DNA of 19,168 nucleotides from Chloroflexota bacterium (GTDB lineage Bacteria > Chloroflexota > Limnocylindria > QHBO01): contig JACDBZ010000133.1 of assembly GCA_013694645.1 (NCBI GenBank), positions 1 to 19,168 of the forward strand. The letters run 5' to 3'. Both the position numbers and the translations under genes were made by a program. The notes beneath the pieces were generated by a model. The model ran no database searches. It saw only the letters and a list, made by a program, of their open reading frames with translations, and was not told the DNA's origin. Every line of letters begins with the position of its first letter. Positions within the stretch are counted from its first letter, which is position 1. Below are positions 1-7,405 of this stretch, piece after piece.

Positions 1-2
1 GC

Positions 3-482
3 CGGATCGTCGAGGTCGAGGCGTATGCGGGTCCCGAGGACCTGGCCGCCCACTCCGCTCGCGGACGAACCCCTCGCAACGCGGTCATGTTCGGTCCGCC
101 CGGTCGCCTCTACGTCTACCTGATCTATGGCATCCACCACTGCATGAACGTGGTGACGGGGCCGGGCGAGAAGCCAGAGGCTGTCCTGATCCGGGCGCTC
201 GAGATCGACGAGGGCATCGAGGTGGCGCGAGCGAGACGCGGTCCACGGCCGCTCGACGCTCGCCTGGCCGCCGGACCGGGCAACGTCGGCCGGTCGCTGG
301 CGGTCAACCGAACCATGAACGGGACAGATCTGCTGACGGGTCCGGTCCGGATCCTGCCAAGACGCGGCCCCGCGCCGACCGTCGTGAGCGGGCCGCGCGT
401 CGGCATCGACTACGCCGGCCCATGGGCGGCACGCCCCATGCGATTCTGGATCACCGATGACCCCCACATCTCCCGGCGCTGA
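3..482 (+). CDS. 3-methyladenine DNA glycosylase (MPG/AAG family), 5' end cut by window
   Basis: Base-excision repair enzyme that flips out and removes alkylated purines such as 3-methyladenine. The frame is open from base 3, so the gene enters from the left. The 159 visible residues compare with about 190-200 for bacterial members, so roughly 35-40 N-terminal residues are missing. The reading starts RIVEVEAYAGPED, matching the AAG active-site strand. Counting from the first visible residue, the second Glu (residue 6) aligns with human AAG Glu125, Tyr8 with Tyr127 and His17 with His136, with the same spacing. It is followed by TPRN, MFGPPG and LYVYLIYG, all family hallmarks. The 3' end overlaps the mutS2 start by 26 bases, so the two DNA repair genes are probably one operon. 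Family assignment is secure; only the true start is unknown. Confidence 0.93.
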   Translation, partial: RIVEVEAYAGPEDLAAHSARGRTPRNAVMFGPPGRLYVYLIYGIHHCMNVVTGPGEKPEAVLIRALEIDEGIEVARARRGPRPLDARLAAGPGNVGRSLAVNRTMNGTDLLTGPVRILPRRGPAPTVVSGPRVGIDYAGPWAARPMRFWITDDPHISRR

Positions 483-2874
483 GCGCGCCCCGGTTGCAGC
501 CGACGAAGGAACGCTGCGCGCGCTCGAATTTGGCGCGATCGTCGCCCAGCTCGCCGAGCTGACCGCCTTCGAGCCCGCGCGGGAGATGGCACTGGCATCG
601 AGCCCGAGCCCGGACGCTGCCCACGTGGGCCTGCGCCAGGATCAGACCGACGAGGCGGTCAGATTGCTGGACGAGCAGGCACAGGCCACGATCGGCGGCG
701 CGCGGGACATCCGCGGGTCGCTCGATCGCGCCGCCCGTGGCGGCAGGCTGACGCCCGCCGAGCTGCTCGAGATCGCCGAGACGCTTGATGCGACCGCGCG
801 ATTCGCCGAGCGACTCAAGAGCTGGCGGGGAGCGCACTTCACGGGCATCCGAGGTGAGCTGGATCCATGCCCGGATCTTGCGGAGCGCATCGGTCGCAGT
901 GTCGACAACAGCGGCGAGATTCTCGACTCCGCGTCCAGCGAGCTCGCGACCATCCGCAAGCGTCTGCGCACGTCGCAGGACCGGGTGCGCGAGCGTTTGA
1001 ACGCGATGCTGCGCTCGACACAGCTCGCTGGCCTGATCGGTGAGCCGATCGTCACCGTCCGCTCCGGTCGCTACGTGATCCCGATCCGGGCCGAGGCGAA
1101 GGGTCGCGTGAAGGGGATCGTCCACGACCAGAGCGCATCGGGCGCGACGCTGTTCATCGAACCCCTGAGCGTGGTCGAGCTGAACAATGCCTGGACGGAG
1201 GCGTCGCTCGCCGAGGCTCGCGAGGAGGAGCGCATCCTGGACGAGCTGTCCAGTTCGGTGGAGGCGCGCAGCAGCAGCTTGCGCGACAGCCTGGCGGCTC
1301 TCGCCCGCGCCGACCTGTGGATGGCACGGGCGCGGCTTGCTTCGGCAATGGATGCTGTCCGTCCCGCGCCGACAGAGGACGCGGCGGAACTGCTATCGGC
1401 GCGTCATCCGCTGCTCGGCGGGAGCGCGGTGCCGATCGACCTGCGGCTCGGCGATCGATTCGGCTATCGGGCGCTCGTCGTCACGGGTCCCAATACGGGC
1501 GGCAAAACGGTTTCGCTGAAGACGCTCGGGCTGCTGGCGCTCATGCACCAGGCTGGTCTCCGGGTACCCGCAGCAGATGGCGCTCGTCTGCCGGTCTTTC
1601 GACGGGTGATGGCCGATATCGGCGACGAGCAGAGCATCGCCCAGTCGCTCTCGACCTTCTCTAGCCACCTGCGCAACGTCGTGCGCTTCGTCGAGGCCGC
1701 GGGGCCGGCCACGCTGGTGCTGCTCGACGAGGTTGGCGCCGGGACCGATCCCACCGAGGGTTCGGCCCTTGCCATGGCGGTCGTGACGCGGCTCCTCGAG
1801 GCCGGCGCCATGGTGGCTGCCACCACGCACTACGCGGAGCTGAAGTCGTTTGCGACCGAGCACCCGTCCGTCACGAATGCGGCCGTTGAATTCGATGTTG
1901 CGACCCTGCGCCCGACATATCGGCTGACGATCGGCCTGCCCGGCAAGAGCCAGGCGTTCGCGATCGCGGAGCGTCTCGGGCTCCCGGCCGACATCCTCGC
2001 CGACGCGCGAGCTCGCATCTCTGCAGATCACGCCAGCATGGAGGAGACGCTGGCGGAGATCGCCCGCGCGCAGGAGGCGCAGCAGATCGCCCTTGAAGCG
2101 GCGCGCGCCGAACGAACGGCCGCGGCGGACGAGCGCGACCGCGCCCGGACCGGCGTGTCGCGCGCCAGGCGCGAGGCGGGGGAGCTGCTGGCCGATACGC
2201 GACGAGCGGCGGACGACATGCTGGCTCGAGCCGAGCGCGAGGTTGCCGATGTCCGAAGGGAGCTCATGCGACAACGCAACCTGGGCGCCAGTCGTGCACC
2301 GCGTGGCGCCGAGGCGTTCGAAGACCTCGCGAAGAAGGCGAAGCGGGTGCGGAGCGAAACCGTCGAGGCTCACCGGGTCGTCGAGGCTGCCGAAACCGAC
2401 GAGGAGTCACGCGGGCCTCAGCCTCGAGTGGGCCTCTGGGCACGGTCACGGACGCTGGGCAGCACCGGACGGATCGTGGAGATCAGCGGCCGTACCGGGC
2501 GCGTCACGCTCGAGACCGATGGCGCGCGGCTCGTGATCCCGGCGGACGATGTGGATGTCGTCCATGAGCCGATCATCGGCCCCGCGCCACCCGATCTCGA
2601 GGCGGAGGAGATTCGTCGTCGGGCCGCAGCGCGGGTGTCGCCCACGCTGGATCTGCACGGTGAGCGGGTCGAGGCGGCGCTGGAACGGCTGCATGCTCAC
2701 CTCAACGACGCGCTGCTGGCCGGACTCGATAACGTGGTCATCGTGCACGGCATGGGAACCGGGGCGCTGCGACGTGCGGTCCGTGAAGTGCTGGCCGAGC
2801 ATCCACAGGTCCGGGGCGTGCGCGGCGGCCGCCGGGACGAGGGCGGCGACGGCGCGACGATCGCGGAGCTCTAG
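457..2874 (+). CDS. mutS2: MutS2 family ATPase/endonuclease with Smr domain
   Basis: MutS2 proteins are cytoplasmic MutS homologues without the mismatch-recognition domain. They are linked to suppression of recombination and to collided-ribosome rescue. The 805-residue length fits the family (about 780). The Walker A motif GPNTGGKT is at residues 344-351, followed by a Walker B-like LVLLDEVGAGTDPTEGSALA stretch and TTHYAELK. A long charged, Glu/Arg/Ala-rich coiled-coil region covers about residues 525-640. The C-terminal Smr nuclease domain shows LDLHG (His734) and HGMGTG (His764). The ATG at 457 lies 26 bases inside the glycosylase gene and gives the expected N-terminus, in which TLRALEFGAIVAQLA opens the MutS2 core. 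A start a few codons later cannot be excluded. Its TAG stop overlaps that of the convergent PBP gene. Confidence 0.96.
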   Translation: MTPTSPGAERAPVAADEGTLRALEFGAIVAQLAELTAFEPAREMALASSPSPDAAHVGLRQDQTDEAVRLLDEQAQATIGGARDIRGSLDRAARGGRLTPAELLEIAETLDATARFAERLKSWRGAHFTGIRGELDPCPDLAERIGRSVDNSGEILDSASSELATIRKRLRTSQDRVRERLNAMLRSTQLAGLIGEPIVTVRSGRYVIPIRAEAKGRVKGIVHDQSASGATLFIEPLSVVELNNAWTEASLAEAREEERILDELSSSVEARSSSLRDSLAALARADLWMARARLASAMDAVRPAPTEDAAELLSARHPLLGGSAVPIDLRLGDRFGYRALVVTGPNTGGKTVSLKTLGLLALMHQAGLRVPAADGARLPVFRRVMADIGDEQSIAQSLSTFSSHLRNVVRFVEAAGPATLVLLDEVGAGTDPTEGSALAMAVVTRLLEAGAMVAATTHYAELKSFATEHPSVTNAAVEFDVATLRPTYRLTIGLPGKSQAFAIAERLGLPADILADARARISADHASMEETLAEIARAQEAQQIALEAARAERTAAADERDRARTGVSRARREAGELLADTRRAADDMLARAEREVADVRRELMRQRNLGASRAPRGAEAFEDLAKKAKRVRSETVEAHRVVEAAETDEESRGPQPRVGLWARSRTLGSTGRIVEISGRTGRVTLETDGARLVIPADDVDVVHEPIIGPAPPDLEAEEIRRRAAARVSPTLDLHGERVEAALERLHAHLNDALLAGLDNVVIVHGMGTGALRRAVREVLAEHPQVRGVRGGRRDEGGDGATIAEL

Positions 2875-5624
2875 GGCGCCTGCGCGGGATCAGGCGTCGG
2901 TGTCGGCGTCGCGGTCGGGGTCGGGAGGATCGGGGTCGGCGTCGGCGCCACGGTCGGGATCGGCGTTGGTGACGGTGTGGGCGTTGGTGACGGTGTGGGC
3001 GTTGGCGACGGCGTGGGCGAGGACGTAGGGATCTCTCCCGGTGTGCATTCCTCGGTCGGTGCCAGCGGCGCGTCGAGGGGCCCAGGGTACGGGGATCGGA
3101 CGCTCGTGTTCAGCTCGGCCTCGCGGCCGGTCCACTCCGCGATCCACGCGAGATTGGCCTCCTCCCATGTCGGACGGTCCTCCTCCCAGCCGCTGAGGTC
3201 GATATAGACCCGCTCCTCGGCCTCGCGTGGGGGCGGCTCGGCGGAAGGGTCTGGCGAGCCAGCCGGTGCGATCGTGGCGAAGTCGCCACATCCTTCCTGC
3301 CAGATCTTGCCGGTCTCGACCTCGATCCGCAGCTCACGATGCACCGTGTCCTGCGAGGTCGGCTGCCGATCGGCGCGAAAGAGTTCGGTCAAGGGCGTTC
3401 CGAATTCACCCTTCAGCATGCCGCTGATCGTGTCCACGGTGACCTCCACCACCCCCTCCGGTCGCTCGAAATCACGCACAGGCAGCTCATTGAGCGCGGC
3501 GACTTCGGCCATGTAGTCATGCCAGATGAAGGTCGGGCCATCGGCGGCAAAGACATCCTCGATTGCTGAGAAGTCGCTGTTGCCAACCCACACCCCTGTC
3601 ACGATCGCTCCGTCGCTCACCGCCGGATCCGGGTCGGGAGCCAGGTAGCCGACCGCCTGCAGATCTTTGAAGTCGTTGGTGGTCCCCGTCTTCAGGGTGG
3701 CCGGCCGGCGACCGGCATCGGTCTGGAGCTGGAAGCGCGGACCCCATAGTGGATTGGTCTCCGGGTCGGTATTGTCGGCCAGGATGTCGGTCACGAGATG
3801 CGCCGATGCGGCCGACAGGACCTGCTCCGGCTCCTCGGCGTCGTTGGCATGGTCGTAGATGACGTTGCCACGCGAATCCTCGATGCGCTCGATGAGGTAC
3901 GGCGGGTGGAACTGGCCGCCGTTGGCGATACCGCCGTAGGCTCCCACCAGGTCGAGGAAGTGCACGCCGATGGTGCCCAGCGTCAGGGACGGGACGGCGA
4001 CCTCCTCCTCTTGGCGCGGATCCCAATCGAGGCCGAGCCGCTCGCCGAGACTCACGACGGCATCGGTGCCGATGAGCTGCTGCGCCTTCACGACCGGAAT
4101 ATTGAGCGAGTACTTGAGGGCATCCCGCACGCGAACCGGGCCACGCTGGCGGTTGTCCGCGTTCGGGACGCTGTAGCCATCGACGATCTCGCCCTCCACG
4201 TCCATGAACATGGTTGACGGGGTGATGACTCCCGACTCGAACCCGGCGGCGTAGGTGATCGGCTTGAAGGCAGATCCGGACTGGCGATAGGCCTGGCCGA
4301 TGACGTCGAAGTTTGCCTGGTGCTCTGGCGTTGACTCGCCGAAAAAGCTGGCGCTGCCGACATAGGCGAGCACGGCGCCGGTCCGATAGTTCACGGTCAC
4401 GATGGCGTCATTGTTGATGTTGCGACCCTGGAGCTGCGCGATCCATCCACCCTCGCCGGCCGCTGACTCACCGTACTTCGCGACGAGCTCATCGTCGCTC
4501 AGACGGTCCATGTCGTAGGCGACCTGTGCCCACTTCTCGGCGGTCGCCTGGTAGCCCTCGTAATCGAGCGTCGTGATGATCCGCAGCCCATCGATGTCGA
4601 GGGCCTCTTCGCCCTCGAGCAGCTCACCGGCCTCCCGGCGAACGGCATACACGAAATGCGGCGCGAGATACGTGTTGTCATCGGGCGCGGCGAGGACCAC
4701 CTGCTCGGCGAGCGCGGCGTCGTACTCGGCCTGGGTGATGAACCCGGAGTCGAGCATCTGGTCGAGAACGATGTTGCGCGAGGTGATCGCCTGCGCCGTC
4801 TCCGGCACGACGTAGGTGGTCGCGCCGTCGACCTCCTGCTCAACGGCCTCGGTGGAGGGATCGAGGCGGGAGGGCGCGCGCACCAGGCTGGCCAGCATGG
4901 CGGCCTCGCTCACCGTCAGCTGCTGATCGCGTTCGTCGGAGGTGAGATCCTTGCCGAAGTAGGCCGTCGCCGCGGCCCAGATTCCGTAAGCATTGTTGCC
5001 GTAGTAGACCTGGTTCAGGTACATCTCGATGATCTGCTGCTTGCCCTCCGTGCCGGCGTAGCGGTCGTCGAGACGCAGCGCGAGGATCGCCTCCTTGACC
5101 TTGCGCTCGACCTGGCGATCCGGATCGGCCATGAACTCCGCGTCGAAGAGCCGCATCCGCACGAGCTGCTGACAGATGGTCGAGGCTCCGGAGATGGTCT
5201 GACCAGCCTGGAAATTCTGGAGGACGGCTCGCACGATGCTGCGAAAGTCGACGCACGGGTTTGTCCAGAAGGTCTGGTCCTCCGCGGCCACCTGCGCCTC
5301 GATCATGAGCTCCGGCATCTCCTCGAAGCTGATCTCGCGGCGGTCCTCGACGGCAAATGTTGCCAGCTCCGTGCCGTCTGCCGAGATCACGCTCGAGCCC
5401 TCGACCAGGTCGAAGTTCTCGATGTCTCCCACGTCGGGCAGGCCGCTGGTGAACGAACTGTAGACGTTGAGAATGACCGCGAAGAGACCGACCGCCAGCA
5501 GCCCGAATACGGCCATGATGAGGCGCGGAAGGGCGGTTGAGCCGGGTCGTCGGCGCGAATGTGTGTTCGCGGACCCGCGGCGTGGGGCGGGCCGCCGGCC
5601 CGGCGGCGGTGTTCGTCGGGTCAT
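2871..5624 (-). CDS. Class A penicillin-binding protein (bifunctional transglycosylase/transpeptidase)
   Basis: Polymerises and cross-links peptidoglycan on the outer face of the membrane. From the ATG at 5624 it has 917 residues: a basic Arg/Pro-rich cytoplasmic tail, one membrane anchor at about 33-54, a GT51 domain, a transpeptidase domain and a low-complexity tail. GT51 shows AAEDQTFW (Glu115 catalytic) and GASTICQQ; the usual His after the first motif is Asn122, and Cys appears at 124 and 151. The transpeptidase has SAFK (Ser451 nucleophile), SLN (506-508) and KTGTT (645-649), all intact. The last 50 or so residues are Thr/Pro/Ser repeats, probably a wall-spanning tail. A GTG at 5642 would add six residues, but the ATG is preferred because a TACCCT hexamer ends 8 bases before it. 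It diverges from tyrS and converges on mutS2. Confidence 0.94.
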   Translation of the reverse strand: MTRRTPPPGRRPAPRRGSANTHSRRRPGSTALPRLIMAVFGLLAVGLFAVILNVYSSFTSGLPDVGDIENFDLVEGSSVISADGTELATFAVEDRREISFEEMPELMIEAQVAAEDQTFWTNPCVDFRSIVRAVLQNFQAGQTISGASTICQQLVRMRLFDAEFMADPDRQVERKVKEAILALRLDDRYAGTEGKQQIIEMYLNQVYYGNNAYGIWAAATAYFGKDLTSDERDQQLTVSEAAMLASLVRAPSRLDPSTEAVEQEVDGATTYVVPETAQAITSRNIVLDQMLDSGFITQAEYDAALAEQVVLAAPDDNTYLAPHFVYAVRREAGELLEGEEALDIDGLRIITTLDYEGYQATAEKWAQVAYDMDRLSDDELVAKYGESAAGEGGWIAQLQGRNINNDAIVTVNYRTGAVLAYVGSASFFGESTPEHQANFDVIGQAYRQSGSAFKPITYAAGFESGVITPSTMFMDVEGEIVDGYSVPNADNRQRGPVRVRDALKYSLNIPVVKAQQLIGTDAVVSLGERLGLDWDPRQEEEVAVPSLTLGTIGVHFLDLVGAYGGIANGGQFHPPYLIERIEDSRGNVIYDHANDAEEPEQVLSAASAHLVTDILADNTDPETNPLWGPRFQLQTDAGRRPATLKTGTTNDFKDLQAVGYLAPDPDPAVSDGAIVTGVWVGNSDFSAIEDVFAADGPTFIWHDYMAEVAALNELPVRDFERPEGVVEVTVDTISGMLKGEFGTPLTELFRADRQPTSQDTVHRELRIEVETGKIWQEGCGDFATIAPAGSPDPSAEPPPREAEERVYIDLSGWEEDRPTWEEANLAWIAEWTGREAELNTSVRSPYPGPLDAPLAPTEECTPGEIPTSSPTPSPTPTPSPTPTPSPTPIPTVAPTPTPILPTPTATPTPTPDPAQAP
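2962..3015. repeat. 18-bp tandem repeat, three units
   Basis: Three head-to-tail copies of an 18-base unit (GGCGTTGGTGACGGTGTG). The first two are identical and the third has two changes. On the minus strand they encode Ser/Thr-Pro repeats in the C-terminal tail of the PBP. Because 18 is a multiple of three, copy-number change would alter tail length without breaking the frame. Confidence 0.9.
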
Positions 5625-5632
5625 CGGGCGGC

Positions 5633-5638
5633 AGGGTA
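5633..5638 (-). promoter_or_regulatory. Possible -10 element for the PBP gene
   Basis: The minus strand reads TACCCT (TANNNT form) ending 8 bases upstream of the ATG at 5624, which would place transcription initiation at or just before the start codon. No convincing -35 is seen. It lies about 20 bases from the tyrS -10 on the opposite strand, so the two promoters would share DNA. Weak motif evidence only. Confidence 0.3.
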
Positions 5639-5656
5639 GCACGGATGTTCGGTGCG

Positions 5657-5662
5657 TATACT
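5657..5662 (+). promoter_or_regulatory. -10 element of tyrS (near-leaderless promoter)
   Basis: TATACT matches the -10 consensus TATAAT at five of six positions in a GC-rich background. It ends 9 bases before the tyrS ATG at 5672, so a typical start site 6-7 bases downstream gives a leader of only about three bases. No Shine-Dalgarno sequence precedes the ATG. A clear -35 is not visible. Confidence 0.55.
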
Positions 5663-5671
5663 CATCGCCCG

Positions 5672-6961
5672 ATGGAGACGAATGCCGCGCGGACCGCCGT
5701 GCTCGACGACCTTCACTGGCGCCGGATGCTCGCCGACAGGACCGATCTTGACGCCCTTCGTTCGGCCATGGCCGCCCATCCGGTGACCTATTACGGTGGA
5801 TTCGATCCGACCGCGCCGAGCCTCCACTTCGGCAACCTGGTGCTGTTGGTCACCATGCGACGGCTCCAATTGGCCGGCCACCGTCCGATCGGCCTGGTCG
5901 GCGGCGCGACCGGCCTGGTGGGTGACCCCAGCGGCCGCACGAGCGAGCGGACCCTGAATGATCCCGATGTGATTGCCGGCTGGGTGGACCGCATCCGCGG
6001 CCAGGTCGAACGCTACCTGGACTTCGAGGGCTCGAACGCCGCGGTGATCGTGAACAATCTCGACTGGACGGCACAGATGTCGGCCATCGACTGGCTGCGG
6101 GATATCGGCAAGCACTTCAGCGTGAGCCGGATGCTCGCAAAGGAGTCGGTGAGCGCGCGCCTCGAGGCCGGCGGCATCAGCTACACCGAGTTCAGCTACC
6201 AGGTGATGCAGGCGGTCGATTTCCTGGAGTTGTATCGCCGGCACGGCTGCACCCTTCAGCTCGGCGGGAGTGACCAGTGGGGCAACCTGACCGCCGGTGT
6301 TGACCTGATCCGGCGTATCGAGGGAACGGTTGTGCACGCACTCGCGACGCCGCTCATCACGCGCCCTGACGGCCAGAAGTTCGGCAAGAGCGAGGGATCC
6401 ACCCTGTGGTTGGACCCCGAGCGCACATCGCCGTTCGCCTTCTACCAGTGGTTCCTCAACGTCGATGACGCCGTCGTCGGTACGTACCTGCGCGTCTTCA
6501 GCTTCCGCTCGCATGCTGAAATCGAGACACTCGAAGCCGATGCGGTGTCACGTCCGGAGTCGCGCTCGGCGCAGCGGTCACTCGCGGTCGAGGTGACGGA
6601 GCTCGTGCACGGCGCCGACGCAACGCGGCAGGCGGTCGCCGCATCGGAGGCACTCTTCGGCGGCGCCGATCTGCATGAGATCGACCGGGTGACCCTGGAG
6701 GCGGCCTTCGCCGATCTACCGCGTGCCAGCCTTGCGGGCGGCAACGGCCTCCCATCGGTGCTCGACCTCTTCGTGCAGTGCGGGCTTTCGGAGAGCCGAG
6801 GTGCCGCACGCCGGGTGCTCAGCGAGGGCGGGGGCTACGTGAACAACGTGCGCGTGGTGGATCCGGCCGCGGTGCCGGTTGCATCTGACCTGCTCGCCGG
6901 ACGATGGCTGCTTCTTCGGCGCGGCAAGCGCAACCTGGCTGTCGCGGAGGTTGCGGGCTGA
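5672..6961 (+). CDS. tyrS: Tyrosyl-tRNA synthetase
   Basis: Class I aminoacyl-tRNA synthetase that charges tRNA-Tyr. It has 429 residues, as expected for the short bacterial TyrRS type. The catalytic core shows YYGGFDPTAPSLHFGN, in which HFGN (52-55) is the HIGH motif; GGATGLVGDPSGR; the tyrosine-pocket motif YQVMQAVDF; and LGGSDQWGN. KFGKS (236-240) is the KMSKS loop. A C-terminal S4 RNA-binding domain begins near residue 360 (LFVQCGLSESRGAARRVL). The frame stays open further upstream, but the ATG at 5672 is chosen because it matches the family N-terminus and lies just after a TATACT hexamer; a longer start would run into the divergent PBP gene. Its TGA overlaps the ATG of the next gene by one base. 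No T-box-like leader is present, and the tiny leader leaves no room for one. Confidence 0.97.
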   Translation: METNAARTAVLDDLHWRRMLADRTDLDALRSAMAAHPVTYYGGFDPTAPSLHFGNLVLLVTMRRLQLAGHRPIGLVGGATGLVGDPSGRTSERTLNDPDVIAGWVDRIRGQVERYLDFEGSNAAVIVNNLDWTAQMSAIDWLRDIGKHFSVSRMLAKESVSARLEAGGISYTEFSYQVMQAVDFLELYRRHGCTLQLGGSDQWGNLTAGVDLIRRIEGTVVHALATPLITRPDGQKFGKSEGSTLWLDPERTSPFAFYQWFLNVDDAVVGTYLRVFSFRSHAEIETLEADAVSRPESRSAQRSLAVEVTELVHGADATRQAVAASEALFGGADLHEIDRVTLEAAFADLPRASLAGGNGLPSVLDLFVQCGLSESRGAARRVLSEGGGYVNNVRVVDPAAVPVASDLLAGRWLLLRRGKRNLAVAEVAG

Positions 6962-7206
6962 TGGCGCTTGCATTCATCACCGGCGCGGTCGCCTCGGGCT
7001 TCAGCGCAGCGGGTCTCACCGCGCTGCTCATCTGGGTCTTCACGGTGTTGAGCGGGTCGTCGGATCCGTGGTCGGTCGCTCCGTGGCTGGTGATCGTGGT
7101 CGCCGCGCTCGTCGCTGCCGCCACGTACGCGGCCGAGGGCATCGCCCATCGGCGAACGCTCGCCCGCATGCGCTCAACTGGGGAGCCCTGGGCGTACCGC
7201 GACTGA
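6961..7206 (+). CDS. Small two-helix membrane protein of unknown function
   Basis: An 81-residue protein whose ATG shares one base with the tyrS stop (TGATG), implying translational coupling. Two hydrophobic segments are visible, about residues 3-30 and 40-61, separated by a short polar loop (SGSSDPWSV). A basic C-terminal tail follows (HRRTLARMRSTGEPWAYRD). By the positive-inside rule the tail is probably cytoplasmic. I do not recognise the family. Codon third positions are G/C-rich like the neighbours and the stop is directly in phase, so it is probably real. Its coupling to tyrS may be positional only. Confidence 0.7.
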   Translation: MALAFITGAVASGFSAAGLTALLIWVFTVLSGSSDPWSVAPWLVIVVAALVAAATYAAEGIAHRRTLARMRSTGEPWAYRD

Positions 7207-7240
7207 CTGCTTTCGCGGCCGTGCCAGAAACAGCCCCGCG

Positions 7241-7397
7241 ATCACTGCCAGTGTTCGCAGCTCGCACAGCCACCGTGCTTGGTTCACCAGCCGCAGCATA
7301 TCCATCGGAATATCCGTGGCAGTGATACAACGCGTCACATCGGACCAGCGCTGTTCGGCGGGGGACCAGGTCGCTGCTGCTGATCACTGGCAGTGAT
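7241..7397. repeat. Cluster of three 10-bp repeats (ATCACTGCCA / TGGCAGTGAT)
   Basis: ATCACTGCCA at 7241-7250 is the exact reverse complement of TGGCAGTGAT at 7317-7326 and 7388-7397. The last copy sits inside a 15-base palindrome, ATCACTG-G-CAGTGAT (7383-7397). The first copy continues into a near-copy of that palindrome, ATCACTGCCAGTG. They occupy most of the 199-bp non-coding gap between two convergent genes. No T-run follows any arm, so they are not textbook terminators. Confidence 0.75.
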
Positions 7398-7405
7398 GGT
7401 CCGGG

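Noticed and set aside
1393..2373. A 326-codon minus-strand open frame opposite mutS2
   Set aside because: Antisense shadow of the conserved ATPase and coiled-coil regions; no independent start signals.
4656..5540. A 294-codon plus-strand open frame opposite the PBP gene
   Set aside because: Antisense shadow of the GT51 region; its His/Arg/Val-rich composition arises from the complementary codons.
7207..7405. Possible tRNA, attC site or small ORF in the gap
   Set aside because: No T-loop GGTTCRANYCC, no attC core sites (GTTRRRY) and no open frame with a ribosome site were found; only the 10-bp repeats stand out.
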